This document shows positions 1 through 8,784 of a stretch of 64,000 nucleotides of DNA, piece by piece; the stretch's first letter is position 1, and every line of letters begins with the position of its first letter. The notes under the pieces are model-generated. The model saw only the letters and a program-made list of their open reading frames with translations. It was not told the DNA's origin and ran no database searches. Where the stretch lies: the NCBI GenBank assembly GCA_016124635.1, contig WGNJ01000006.1, positions 90,568-154,567 of the forward strand, in the 5' to 3' direction. The position numbers and the translations under genes were made by a program. The DNA is from Alphaproteobacteria bacterium (GTDB taxonomy: Bacteria > Pseudomonadota > Alphaproteobacteria > Micropepsales > Micropepsaceae).

Positions 1-42
1 GGCCTCGCGGGCCAATTGCTGATCGAAGTGCGCGAGCAATGA
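1..42 (+). CDS. 3' end of an unidentified gene (partial)
   Basis: Thirteen codons (GLAGQLLIEVREQ) followed by TGA are open from the window edge. The stop overlaps the next start as ATGA at 39-42, the usual sign of translational coupling in this window. Too little remains to name the product. Confidence 0.55.
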   Translation, partial: GLAGQLLIEVREQ

Positions 43-467
43 GCGACGAGCGCCAGAGCTCCGGCCCCTCGATGATGGCGACCTGTGTCATCGCGATTTT
101 GGGTCTCATCAATCTGGGGCGCGGGTCGCTGCATCTGTTTCTGCCCGACAGCGGCGCGGGCGTCATCGCCGGTCTCGATCTGGGGGCAGGGCGTGCGGCG
201 ATCGTCTCGTTGCTCGCGGCTGTTGGCGTCGGGCAACTTGGGATGGCGCTCGTCGACTTTACCGCCGTGTTCTTTCAGCGCGCATTGGTGCGCCCGCTGT
301 TATTTGTCCATACGCTTATGGAGGCCGGCGCAGTCTTCCTTCTCTTCTATTGGAAGCCGCTGCCGACGGCGGTACCTGGGCAGTGGGGAGCACTCGCCGG
401 GTTCATCGTGCTCGGGCTCATCACCGCAATTGAGATTTCGCGCGCACCGGCTCATGCAAAAACCTGA
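39..467 (+). CDS. small integral membrane protein of unknown function
   Basis: A 142-residue hydrophobic protein. I see about four membrane segments, near residues 13-32, 46-66, 82-104 and 115-134, with short polar links and a basic C-terminus. No enzymatic motif is visible. The ATG overlaps the stop of the preceding partial gene (ATGA), and its last 14 bases overlap the start of the TetR gene, so all three probably lie in one transcript. A membrane protein encoded with a TetR regulator may respond to the same signal, but that is inference. Confidence 0.7.
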   Translation: MSDERQSSGPSMMATCVIAILGLINLGRGSLHLFLPDSGAGVIAGLDLGAGRAAIVSLLAAVGVGQLGMALVDFTAVFFQRALVRPLLFVHTLMEAGAVFLLFYWKPLPTAVPGQWGALAGFIVLGLITAIEISRAPAHAKT

Positions 468-1047
468 AACGGTTGAAGTCGACGGCCGGCGTATTCGCGG
501 CCAAACCAACCGGCGCAAAATCGTCGATGCGATGATTGCGCTCGTCTCGGAGGGCGTGTTGACGCCGAGCGCGCAAGAAGTTGCGGCGCGCGCGAACGTC
601 GGATTGCGCACCGTGTTTCGCCACTTCGACGACATGGACTCGCTCTACAGTGAAATGTCCGCCCAGATTTCGAAACGCGTTCTCCCGGCGATAACAGCGG
701 CGTTCGTCGCGACGGATTGGCGGGGACGGATCGAGGAGCTGATTGAGCGGCGGTCGGAAGCGTTCGAAATGATGTTGCCCTTCAAGAGCGCGGCGGACGT
801 TATACGGCACAAGTCGAAATTCCTGACTGAGGGGCACGAGGAACTCGTCAAATTCAGCCGGGCGCGCGTAATCGAGGCGCTGCCGGGTGAGATGCGCAAA
901 CGGCGCGGTCTGGTCGAAGCGCTCGACTTGTTGTTGAGCTTCGAGGCTTGGCGGCGCTTGCGCCGCGATCAAAAGCTTAGTGCGGCCCAAGCCAAGCAAG
1001 CCGTTGCGACGGCGGTCGGCGCCGTACTCAAGATCAACGTCAGCTAG
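454..1047 (+). CDS. TetR/AcrR family transcriptional regulator
   Basis: A 197-residue TetR-type repressor. The N-terminal helix-turn-helix covers roughly residues 15-60, with the typical pattern RRKIVDAMIALVSEG, then TPSAQEVAARANVG and the recognition stretch RTVFRHFDDMDSLYSE. The remaining helical part (about 65-197) would be the ligand/dimer domain and has no recognisable substrate signature. The ATG at 454 is chosen because the HTH begins about 15 residues after it; the frame stays open further upstream but reads through the previous gene. The stop shares CTAG with the stop of the convergent oxidoreductase gene (1044-1047). The target is unknown; the neighbouring membrane protein and oxidoreductases are the obvious candidates. 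Confidence 0.85.
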   Translation: MQKPETVEVDGRRIRGQTNRRKIVDAMIALVSEGVLTPSAQEVAARANVGLRTVFRHFDDMDSLYSEMSAQISKRVLPAITAAFVATDWRGRIEELIERRSEAFEMMLPFKSAADVIRHKSKFLTEGHEELVKFSRARVIEALPGEMRKRRGLVEALDLLLSFEAWRRLRRDQKLSAAQAKQAVATAVGAVLKINVS

Positions 1048-2057
1048 TGCACCTGCGCTACGCGGACGAGGCGGCGGCCGAAGGTCTCGCCGGTGAAGAG
1101 GCCGCGGAATGCGGCCGGTGCGTTTTCGAGGCCGTCGACGATTTCCTCACGGAAGCTGAGCTTGCCGTGGCGGATCCAATGCGCGAGCTGCGCACGCGCT
1201 TCGTTGAACTTGGCGGCGTAGTCGTAGACGACGAGGCCTTCCATTCTCAGCCGCTGGGTGATGAACGGCGTCGTGTGCCGGATGCCGCGCGGTTCCTTCG
1301 CGTTGTACTCGGCGATTTGGCCTGAGACGACGATGCGGCCTCCGCGGCGCATGTTGAGGATCGCCGCATCGAGCTGCTCGGCGCCGACGTTGTCGAAATA
1401 GATGTCGACACCCTTTGGCGCGGCGGCCTTGATTGCGGCGCTGAGATCGCCGCAGGTCTTGTAGTTGATCGCGTGGTCGAAACCGATCTCGCGCAGATAC
1501 GCGCACTTGGCGTCCGATCCCGCGATGCCGATCGCCGTGCAGTGCTCGATCTTGGCCATTTGCCCGGCGGTCGCGCCGACGGTGCCGGCGGCGGAGGAGA
1601 CGAGCACCGTCTCGCCCTCCTTGGGCTTTCCAAGATCGCCAAGACCGAAATACGCGGTGAGCCCTGGAATGCCGAGCACGCCGATGGCACAGGTCTCGCG
1701 TGCCGGGCCGTAATAGATGGCGGGGTCGAGAGCCTGCATGCCGCGCTCGGCGATGTAGTGGCTTTGCCAGCCGAAGCCGCCCCAGACCTTGGCGCCCTCT
1801 TCGAACTTCGGATTGCGCGACGCGACGACGGTACCGACGCCGGCGCTCTCGATCGTCGTGCCGATCTCCATCGCCGGGGCATAGCTGTCGCCGGAAAGCC
1901 GCGAGCGCATGCCGGGATCGACGGAGATGTAGTCGACGCGCACGAGCGCCTGGCCGTCCTTCGGTTCGGCCAGGGGCGATTGCTCGAGACGGAAGTCGTC
2001 GGCCGTCGGAAGGCCGTCGGGGCGGCGCGCGAGTGTCCAGCGTCGGTGCGTGGTCAT
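1044..2057 (-). CDS. NADP-dependent MDR oxidoreductase (CurA/prostaglandin-reductase-like)
   Basis: A 337-residue medium-chain dehydrogenase/reductase of the zinc-free 'NADP-dependent oxidoreductase' class. The GroES-like half contains VDPGMRSRLSG, the family's VDPYMRGRM position. The Rossmann half carries VLVSSAAGTVGATAGQMAK as the nucleotide-binding loop, then GVDIYFDNVGAEQLDAAI and GGRIVVSGQIAEYN. No catalytic zinc cysteines are seen. Members reduce the C=C bond of alpha,beta-unsaturated ketones and aldehydes. It lies 16 bases downstream of a close paralog (2074-3105) on the same strand, so the two look co-transcribed and derived by tandem duplication. The natural substrate is unknown. Confidence 0.88.
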   Translation of the reverse strand: MTTHRRWTLARRPDGLPTADDFRLEQSPLAEPKDGQALVRVDYISVDPGMRSRLSGDSYAPAMEIGTTIESAGVGTVVASRNPKFEEGAKVWGGFGWQSHYIAERGMQALDPAIYYGPARETCAIGVLGIPGLTAYFGLGDLGKPKEGETVLVSSAAGTVGATAGQMAKIEHCTAIGIAGSDAKCAYLREIGFDHAINYKTCGDLSAAIKAAAPKGVDIYFDNVGAEQLDAAILNMRRGGRIVVSGQIAEYNAKEPRGIRHTTPFITQRLRMEGLVVYDYAAKFNEARAQLAHWIRHGKLSFREEIVDGLENAPAAFRGLFTGETFGRRLVRVAQVH

Positions 2058-2073
2058 CTTGGCTCCAGGAAAA

Positions 2074-3105
2074 CTACACCGCCTTGTCGGGGCCGACTTT
2101 CACCAACGCCTTGCCGAAGTTGTCGCCCTTGAAGAGCCCGAGGAACGCTTGCGGTGCGTTTTCGATGCCATCGACGACGCTCTCGCGCCACTTCATTTTG
2201 CCGGCGGCGACGAGCTTTCCCATCTCGGCGTGGAACTTGGCCAGCTCGTTGAAGTGGTTGGAGACGATGAAGCCTTCGATGCGCAGGCTCTTGGGCACGA
2301 CCATGATGAAGTTGGCGGGGCCCGGCGCCGGCGTCGTGTTGTTGTACTGCTCGATCATGCCGCACACAGCGATGCGGCCGTGGATGCGCATGTGGTTGAT
2401 CGCGGCTTCAAGATGTGCGCCGCCGACGTTTTCGAAATAGACGTCGATGCCCTTCGGGAACGCGGCGCCGACGGCAGCGTTGAGATCCTTTTCTTTCTTG
2501 TAGTTGATCGCCTTGTCGATCTTGGCTTCCTTGACGAGCCAGTCGCATTTCTCGTCGGATCCGGCAGAGCCCACGACATAGGCGCCGTGCGCTTTGGCAA
2601 GCTGACAGACGACGGCGCCCACCGCACCCGATGCAGCCGAGACGAAGACCGTCTCACCGTCTTTGAATGCGCCGATCTTGAAGAGCCCGACATAGGCCGT
2701 GAGCCCCGGCATGCCGAGGGCGCCGAGGAAGCTCTGCACGGGGGCAAGCTTCGGATCGACCTTCTGCGGCATCGCTGCCTGACCGACGACGGCGTACTCG
2801 CGCCAACCCAGCATGTGGTTCAGGTAGTCGCCGACGCCGAATGTCGCACCTTTACCGGCTGCGACGACTTGACCGATCGCGCCCCCCTGCAGCGGCTGAC
2901 CGATCTGGAAGGGCGGCACATAACTTTCGCGATCCATCATGCGACCACGCATGTAGGGATCGACCGACATCCAGATGTTCCGGACCAAAACCTCGCCGTC
3001 TTTGGGCTCAGGCACTGCGACTTCCGCCAATTCGAAGTTGGCTGGCGTCGGCATGCCGACCGGGCGGCTCTTGAGGTGGATTTCGCGGCTCTTGAGGTTG
3101 CGCAT
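2074..3105 (-). CDS. NADP-dependent MDR oxidoreductase, tandem paralog
   Basis: A 343-residue paralog of the downstream gene. It has the complete family signature VDPYMRGRMMDRESYVPPF in the GroES-like half, the Rossmann loop VFVSAASGAVGAVVCQLAK, and YFENVGGAHLEAAINHMR. It lacks zinc ligands. The frame is open to 3138, but the ATG at 3105 is preferred: it starts the conserved N-terminus (MRNLKSREIHLKSRPVG) and has GGAG about 9 bases upstream. It is the first gene of a two-gene unit, divergent from the Gfo/Idh/MocA gene. Predicted function is NADPH-dependent ene-type reduction of unsaturated carbonyls; the substrate is not deducible. Confidence 0.88.
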   Translation of the reverse strand: MRNLKSREIHLKSRPVGMPTPANFELAEVAVPEPKDGEVLVRNIWMSVDPYMRGRMMDRESYVPPFQIGQPLQGGAIGQVVAAGKGATFGVGDYLNHMLGWREYAVVGQAAMPQKVDPKLAPVQSFLGALGMPGLTAYVGLFKIGAFKDGETVFVSAASGAVGAVVCQLAKAHGAYVVGSAGSDEKCDWLVKEAKIDKAINYKKEKDLNAAVGAAFPKGIDVYFENVGGAHLEAAINHMRIHGRIAVCGMIEQYNNTTPAPGPANFIMVVPKSLRIEGFIVSNHFNELAKFHAEMGKLVAAGKMKWRESVVDGIENAPQAFLGLFKGDNFGKALVKVGPDKAV

Positions 3106-3311
3106 GCGGGAGAACTCCGATGTTGGAGATAGCGTCAACCATGAGTTTGGCCTGTCGCCAACGCGAGGCCAAGGGGCGGCTTACAAAGCTGCAACATTTC
3201 TTGTGTTGAAGCAGCTTAACGCGCGGTGCCACTACCTCAAGTTGACAGGGATGGTCAGCATTGGGCGGCGCGCGCCTCACGCCGCTTGTATCTTGGCAAA
3301 GAGTTCGGCCC

Positions 3312-4271
3312 TTGAGAACACAAGCTAACTTGCGCGCTGGCGTTATCGGCGCAGGTGCCTTCGGGCGGTATCACGCCCAAAAATACGCGACCCTTCCGGG
3401 CGTTGAGCTGATCGGTGTGGCCGACGCAAATATCGAGCGCGCGCGTGAGCTGGCGGGTTCGCTCGGCGCGACCGTGTTCGCGGACTACCGGCATATGCTC
3501 CCTCACGTCGACGTCGTCACTGTCGCGACGCCTGCGGCGTCCCATGGCGAGCTTGGCGCCGCCTGCCTCTCGGCCGGCAAACACGTGTTCATGGAAAAGC
3601 CCCTCACGGCGAAGTTGGACGAAGCGGACCGGCTGATCGCACTCGCGGCGGCGAGCGGCCTGGTGTTGCACACCGGCCATCAGGAGCGTTTCGTTATGCG
3701 GCACATGGGGCTCTTCGAAAGCCCGGTGATGCCGTTGTCGATCGAGAGCCATCGCGCCGGGCCCTTCAACCCGCGCAACACGGATGTGAGCGTCGTGCTC
3801 GACCTCATGATCCACGACCTCGACTTGATGCATCAGCTGAACGGCGCGGCGGTGACGAAGCTCAGGGCTAAGGAACGCTCGTTGCCGCATTCGCGCTCGG
3901 ACGAAGTCGCCGTCGATCTGGAGCTCGCCGACGGGATGAACGTACGCTTGTTCGCGAGCCGCATGGCGGAGACGCGCAAGCGGTTTACGCGCATCGTCTA
4001 TCCGGACGGCGAAATCTACATCGACTTTCTCACCCGTGAGATGACCAACACGACGCCGCGCGCGTTGAAGGCCTTTGGAAGCGCGAGCGGCGCTACCGAC
4101 ATGCCGTGTCCCTCGACCGATCCTCTCGGGCATGGCGTTGCACAGTTCGTGCGCGCGGCGCGCACGCGCGCCGAGCCTGCGATCAAGCCCCAAGAGGCGC
4201 GTCGTGCGCTTGCGACTGCGCTCTCGATCTTGGACGCCGCAAAGGAAAAGACCCCCGCTTATGTCGACTAA
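3312..4271 (+). CDS. Gfo/Idh/MocA family oxidoreductase
   Basis: About 319 residues. The N-terminal Rossmann motif is GVIGAGAFGRYHAQKY, followed by VVTVATPAASHGELGAACL and the family hallmark GKHVFMEKPLT, where EKP carries the catalytic lysine. HTGHQERF and MIHDLDLMHQL complete the active-site half. Members oxidise or reduce sugars or nucleotide sugars with NAD(P). It overlaps the DegT aminotransferase by 11 bases. Dehydrogenase plus aminotransferase is the standard pair for making 3-amino nucleotide sugars (WlbA/WbpB with WbpE logic), so a UDP-sugar substrate is likely. The start is uncertain: no ATG precedes the Rossmann motif, so TTG at 3312 or 3330 must be used. Confidence 0.85.
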   Translation: MRTQANLRAGVIGAGAFGRYHAQKYATLPGVELIGVADANIERARELAGSLGATVFADYRHMLPHVDVVTVATPAASHGELGAACLSAGKHVFMEKPLTAKLDEADRLIALAAASGLVLHTGHQERFVMRHMGLFESPVMPLSIESHRAGPFNPRNTDVSVVLDLMIHDLDLMHQLNGAAVTKLRAKERSLPHSRSDEVAVDLELADGMNVRLFASRMAETRKRFTRIVYPDGEIYIDFLTREMTNTTPRALKAFGSASGATDMPCPSTDPLGHGVAQFVRAARTRAEPAIKPQEARRALATALSILDAAKEKTPAYVD

Positions 4272-5424
4272 CTCTGCGAAGGCTGCCGCAGTCGCGGTGG
4301 CAGACGACGCCCCGATTCTGTTCTTCGACCTCAAAAGCCAAGCGAAGCGTCTGCGCGCCGACATCGAGCAGCGTCTGATGCGCGTGCTCGACCATGGTGC
4401 CTATATCGGTGGTCCGGAGGTGGCTGAGGTCGAGGCGAAGCTTGCCTCATATTCCGGGGTCAAGCACGGGCTCGCGGTCGCGAGCGGCACGGACGCGCTC
4501 GTCATCGCGCTGATGGGCGAGGAGGTTGGCCCCGGCGACGCGGTGTTCATCCCTGGCTTCACTTATAATGCGACCTGCAACGCCGTGCTTCTGGCCGGCG
4601 CGACGCCTGTGTTCGTGGATGTCGATCCGCATACCTGCAACATCGACGCCAAGCATCTCGAGGCCCAGATCGAAGCCACGCTCCGCGAAGGCAAGCTGAA
4701 ACCTCGGATGGTGGTTGCCGTCGATCTCTATGGCTTGCCGGCCGACTACACCGCACTCAATAAGCTGGCGGCGAAACACGGGATGCTTGTTCTCGCTGAT
4801 GCGGCGCAGAGTTTTGGCGGCGGCCAGGACGGTCGCGCGGTCGGCATTCTCACCGATATGACGGCGACCAGCTTCTACCCTTCGAAGACAGTCGGCGCCT
4901 ACGGCGACGGCGGCGCGATGTTCACCGACGATACGGCCCGGTTCGAGCGATGGGCGTCGATCCGGTGGCACGGCACCGACGCCGCGAAGAGGGAGTCCAT
5001 TCGGGTCGGCATCAATGGTCGCCTGGATTCGATGCAGTGTGCGGTCGTGTTGTCGAAACTCTCGATCTTCGACGACGAGATGAAGGTTCGTCGTCACGTC
5101 GCCAAGCGTTATCGCGAAGGCCTCGGGAACTCGGTCGAGGTGCAGCATGTTCCGCGCGGGACGGAAAGCGCTTGGGGCTTGTTCACCATCCAAGTCGACA
5201 ACCGCGAGGCCGTTCAAAAACGTCTCGCCGACGCCGGCGTTCCGAGCTCGATCTACTATTTCAAAGGGTTGCACCAGCATCAGGCCTTCTCGCGGTTTGC
5301 GCCGAAGGGCGGATTGCCGGTTTGCGAGCGGCTCGCGCAACGCGTCTTAAGCTTGCCGATGCATCCCTATCTAACCGACCCACAGCTTGACCGCGTGATT
5401 GCCGCGGTCAAAGCTGCGGTATGA
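4261..5424 (+). CDS. DegT/DnrJ/EryC1/StrS family sugar aminotransferase
   Basis: A 387-residue PLP-dependent aminotransferase. Seen directly: ASGTDALVIALM near residues 75-86 (phosphate-binding turn), VAVDLYGLPAD, LADAAQSFGG with D180 contacting the PLP ring, and SFYPSKTVGAYGDGG with the Schiff-base lysine K209. Length and motif order match nucleotide-sugar aminotransferases such as WbpE. It accepts the keto-sugar made by a dehydrogenase and transfers an amino group, usually from glutamate. It overlaps the dehydrogenase gene upstream and, by ATGA, the secreted protein downstream. The amino sugar is probably for LPS, capsule or glycosylation; no glycosyltransferase is adjacent to settle this. 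Confidence 0.9.
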   Translation: MSTNSAKAAAVAVADDAPILFFDLKSQAKRLRADIEQRLMRVLDHGAYIGGPEVAEVEAKLASYSGVKHGLAVASGTDALVIALMGEEVGPGDAVFIPGFTYNATCNAVLLAGATPVFVDVDPHTCNIDAKHLEAQIEATLREGKLKPRMVVAVDLYGLPADYTALNKLAAKHGMLVLADAAQSFGGGQDGRAVGILTDMTATSFYPSKTVGAYGDGGAMFTDDTARFERWASIRWHGTDAAKRESIRVGINGRLDSMQCAVVLSKLSIFDDEMKVRRHVAKRYREGLGNSVEVQHVPRGTESAWGLFTIQVDNREAVQKRLADAGVPSSIYYFKGLHQHQAFSRFAPKGGLPVCERLAQRVLSLPMHPYLTDPQLDRVIAAVKAAV

Positions 5425-5900
5425 CGTGGTTCGCTGCGATCCTTTTTTCTTTCCTTTGGGTTCCATCCACGTTTGTTGTGGCCGGCGGCGCGCAAACAGA
5501 AATCGATGTTGAAGTCCTGATCGGGCGAACAGAGGTCATGCACGATCAGACAGCGCGCGGCCTTGCCGTGCTTGGTATCGGCGGAGCGTCGCGCGGCGAC
5601 GAACAGTATCTGCCGGCGGATTCGGATCGCGATCAATACGCGCGCATTCTCGAGGCCGTCGTCCGCTACAACAATCTGCGTGACATGGCGTGCGGCAGTC
5701 GTGCCATCAATCATCCGCTCTGCGGCGGCGGCCGCTTCATGCCGCCTTGGTTTTCGATGGGGCCAAGGCATTACATGGTTCAAGGTGATCTGCTCCACAT
5801 GGCGCAGGAAATCGAAGATCGGACAACACCGCTGTGGGCGGCGGTTTGTGAACGGGCCGAAGCGCGCACGGGCGACAGGGAATTCTGCGCGATCGAATAG
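5421..5900 (+). CDS. small secreted protein of unknown function
   Basis: 159 residues with an N-terminal signal-like segment (WFAAILFSFLWVPSTFVVA, ending near residue 22). The mature part has four cysteines, in ACGSR, PLCGG, AVCER and EFCAIE, suggesting two disulfides in the periplasm. I recognise no family. The start overlaps the aminotransferase stop (ATGA), so it is translated with the sugar genes, although its sequence gives no link to sugar chemistry. Confidence 0.65.
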   Translation: MTWFAAILFSFLWVPSTFVVAGGAQTEIDVEVLIGRTEVMHDQTARGLAVLGIGGASRGDEQYLPADSDRDQYARILEAVVRYNNLRDMACGSRAINHPLCGGGRFMPPWFSMGPRHYMVQGDLLHMAQEIEDRTTPLWAAVCERAEARTGDREFCAIE

Positions 5901-5922
5901 CGATGGTCTTTGAGGGGGAGTT

Positions 5923-6126
5923 GTGAGGCAGAAGAATTGGCGTTTGGTGATCGTGGGTGCCGTGATGATCGGACTCGCGATCGGTTTCTTCCTCGTCATG
6001 ATGGGGATGGCGCCCCAGTCGACGGATCCGCGGGCGCTTATGGCAACGGTTGGGCAAGTATCAGGCGTCGTCGGAGCACTGGGGCTTGCCGCCATCATCT
6101 TCGGCTATGTCGGCAAGAAGGTTTGA
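5923..6126 (+). CDS. 67-residue two-helix membrane protein
   Basis: A short ORF with a GTG start preceded by a very strong GAGGGGGAG ribosome-binding site at 5912-5920. Two transmembrane stretches are evident, at about residues 8-28 and 43-62, separated by a polar loop containing STDPRALM. The basic ends put both termini in the cytoplasm by the positive-inside rule. No family recognised. The good ribosome-binding site and clean hydrophobic pattern argue it is real. Confidence 0.65.
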   Translation: MRQKNWRLVIVGAVMIGLAIGFFLVMMGMAPQSTDPRALMATVGQVSGVVGALGLAAIIFGYVGKKV

Positions 6127-6222
6127 ACCTGCCCAACAATCTTGGGGCTTATTGGAATCTTCGGGTCGCCGACATAAGCATTAGGCACTAGATTCTGCCT
6201 ATCTGCATTCGGACGGTGGCGG

Positions 6223-8784
6223 ATGGATTCTGCGCGTTCTCTTGAAGAGCGATTGCGCGTGGCGGCTGGTGACAGCGCCCGTGGCGTTCTCATTGTCAAT
6301 GAAGAAGGCAATGTCATCTTCGCCGACGCTGCGGCGGAGACGTTCTTTCAATGCAAGCGGGGCGGTTTGGTGGGACGCCCCTGGATCGGCGTGCTGGCGG
6401 CGGGGAGTGCAGTCGAAATCGGTTTGCACAGCGCCACGGGCGCGGGGGCCCTCATCCGTTTGAGCGAAATCCAGTGGGAGGGGAAGGCGGCCTATCTCGC
6501 AACGCTGCGCGACGCGCCGGCGGGTATGAACAGTTCGCCGGCTCCGGACGCCGAATTGCACTACCGCGATATCGTGCAGAATACGCCGGATCTCGTACTG
6601 ATCAGCCGCGGCGGAAGGCTCGCTTACATCAACGAGGCCGGCGTCAAGTTGCTCAAGGCGGCGAGCGCCGAGCAACTGCACGGGCGGGTCGTGCGCGAGT
6701 TCTTCCACCCCGCCTTCCACGACAAGATTCAGGAGAGAGTGTCGCGGCTGCTAAGAGCGCCCAGCGTGGCCCCGCTTTTGGAAGAACAACTCGTCGCCCT
6801 CGACGGCAGCGTCGTCGATGTCGAGGTGCGCGCGGCATCGTTCTACAGTCAGGGCGAATTGGTGTTGCAGGTTATTTGCCGCGACATCTCCGAGCGCAAG
6901 GCGGCGGAGCGCGCGTTGCGGGCAAGTGCGGAACGGTTCCAGCAACTGGCTGAGGCGATGCCTCAGATCGTGTGGACGACACCGCCCGGCGGCGGCATCG
7001 ATTACGTCAGCGATGCTTTCTACACCTACACCGGCGTGACGAAGGTGCCCGGCGAGGCACCGGGCTACGGTTGGCTGAACGCCGTACATCCGGACGATCT
7101 GGAACAAGCCATCGCCGTGAGGGACAAGGGGCAGACGGACGGTGTGCCCTTCACCATGGATTTCCGTTTGCGGCGTCATGACGGGCAGTATCGCTGGCAC
7201 TTCGTGTCCGCCGTTCCGGTTAGGGACGACGACGGCACGCTGGTCAAATGGTTCGGAACGGCGACCGACATCCACGATCAGCGTGTGACCGAGGAGAAGG
7301 CCAATCGACTCGCAGTTCGTCTGTTGGCGACGCTCGAGAGCATTACCGATGCCTTCGTGACGCTCGATCGAGATTGGCGCGTCACCTATATGAACAAGGA
7401 AGCCGAGCGCCTGCTGCGCGTGTCTCGCAAAGATTTGCTCGGCCAGATCGTCTGGGATCACTTCGAAGGCGCCGAAGCTTTCAAGGCGCAATTCCAGAGG
7501 GCGGTTGAGGAAAACCGGATGATCGAATTCGAGGAGCCCTATGCGCCCCTCGAGCTTTGGGTCGAAGCACGCGCTCATCCCTCCGAGGAAGGGCTGGCGA
7601 TCTATTTCCGCGACGTGACCGAACGGCGCGAGCTGCAATCGCGGTTGCGTCAGTCGCAGCGGTTGGAGGCTGTCGGCCAACTGACCGGCGGCATCGCACA
7701 CGACTTCAACAACCTGCTCACCGTGATCATGGGCAACGCCGAAACGCTCATGGAGCGCTTGAGCGACCCACCAATCCGTAAGCTTGCCGAGATGACGATG
7801 TCGGCGGCCGAGCGCGGCTCAGAACTCACCAATCGTCTCTTGGCGTTTGCGCGCCGGCAGACGCTCGATCCCAAGGCTGTCGACGTGAACGCCCTTGTCG
7901 AAAGCATGGACGGGCTACTGCGGCGCACTTTGGGCGAACATGTCGAGATCGTGACCGCGCCTCGCGCCGATCTCTGGCCCGCATTCGTCGACGCCGCGCA
8001 ACTTGAGGCTGCGCTCCTGAACCTCTGCATTAACGCGCGCGACGCGATGCCGGACGGCGGCAAGTTGACGATCGAGGCAGCCAATGTCGCGCTCGACGAT
8101 ACCTACGCGCGCGGTCACGAAGAGGTGGCGCCCGGCAACTACGTGATGATCGCCGTCTCGGATACCGGCTGCGGAATGAGTCCAGGCGTGGTTGCGCGCG
8201 CCTTCGAACCGTTCTTCACGACCAAGGAGGTCGGCAAGGGCACGGGCCTCGGCCTCTCCATGGTGCACGGTTTCGTCAAGCAATCGGGCGGGCACGTGAA
8301 GATCTATACCGAAGTGGGGCACGGCACGACGGTCAAACTCTACGTCCCGCGGGCAACTGGATCTTCGGCTGGGGCCGAGTCGGGCACGGGCCAAACGATC
8401 GAAGGCGGCTCAGAGCGCGTTCTGCTAGTGGAAGACGACGATCAAGTTCGCAATCATGTGACGGCTCAGGTTGCGGCACTCGGCTATCAGGTGGTCGCGG
8501 TGGCGACCGCTTCAGATGCGCTTGGCGTTCTCGACAAGGAATCGTTCGATCTTCTCTTTACCGATGTCGTCATACCCGGCGGCATGAATGGGCCGCAGCT
8601 TGCGCGCGAGGCGCTACGGCGTGCGCCGGATATGCGCGTTCTCTTCACGTCAGGATACACCGAGAATGCGATCATGCATCACGGTCGGCTCGACCCCGGC
8701 GTACTCCTGCTCAACAAACCCTATCGGCGGATCGATCTGGCGGTGAAGATCCGGCAGGCACTTGCGTCGCCGGCCAAGGTCTAG
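6223..8784 (+). CDS. hybrid sensor histidine kinase with four PAS domains and a receiver
   Basis: 853 residues, apparently cytoplasmic (no membrane segments seen). Order: four PAS-type modules at about 10-100, 112-225, 235-352 and 362-470, then HisKA with the phosphoacceptor H493 in GGIAHDFNNLL, a HATPase_c domain (N-box NLCINARDAMPDGG, G1 AVSDTGCGM, F-box FEPFFTT, G2 GKGTGLGLS), and a C-terminal receiver with acidic pocket VLLVEDDD, phosphoacceptor D781 and lysine in NKPYRR. This is the AHDFNNLL class of hybrid kinase. No ligand-binding signature is obvious in the PAS domains. It stands alone with no partner regulator adjacent, so output must go through a distant Hpt or response regulator. 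Its stop shares CTAG with the convergent gene. Confidence 0.92.
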   Translation: MDSARSLEERLRVAAGDSARGVLIVNEEGNVIFADAAAETFFQCKRGGLVGRPWIGVLAAGSAVEIGLHSATGAGALIRLSEIQWEGKAAYLATLRDAPAGMNSSPAPDAELHYRDIVQNTPDLVLISRGGRLAYINEAGVKLLKAASAEQLHGRVVREFFHPAFHDKIQERVSRLLRAPSVAPLLEEQLVALDGSVVDVEVRAASFYSQGELVLQVICRDISERKAAERALRASAERFQQLAEAMPQIVWTTPPGGGIDYVSDAFYTYTGVTKVPGEAPGYGWLNAVHPDDLEQAIAVRDKGQTDGVPFTMDFRLRRHDGQYRWHFVSAVPVRDDDGTLVKWFGTATDIHDQRVTEEKANRLAVRLLATLESITDAFVTLDRDWRVTYMNKEAERLLRVSRKDLLGQIVWDHFEGAEAFKAQFQRAVEENRMIEFEEPYAPLELWVEARAHPSEEGLAIYFRDVTERRELQSRLRQSQRLEAVGQLTGGIAHDFNNLLTVIMGNAETLMERLSDPPIRKLAEMTMSAAERGSELTNRLLAFARRQTLDPKAVDVNALVESMDGLLRRTLGEHVEIVTAPRADLWPAFVDAAQLEAALLNLCINARDAMPDGGKLTIEAANVALDDTYARGHEEVAPGNYVMIAVSDTGCGMSPGVVARAFEPFFTTKEVGKGTGLGLSMVHGFVKQSGGHVKIYTEVGHGTTVKLYVPRATGSSAGAESGTGQTIEGGSERVLLVEDDDQVRNHVTAQVAALGYQVVAVATASDALGVLDKESFDLLFTDVVIPGGMNGPQLAREALRRAPDMRVLFTSGYTENAIMHHGRLDPGVLLLNKPYRRIDLAVKIRQALASPAKV

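Noticed and set aside
5367..6098. 243-codon minus-strand frame across the two small genes after the aminotransferase
   Set aside because: The plus-strand genes have a signal peptide, ATGA coupling and a strong ribosome-binding site; the minus frame has none of these.
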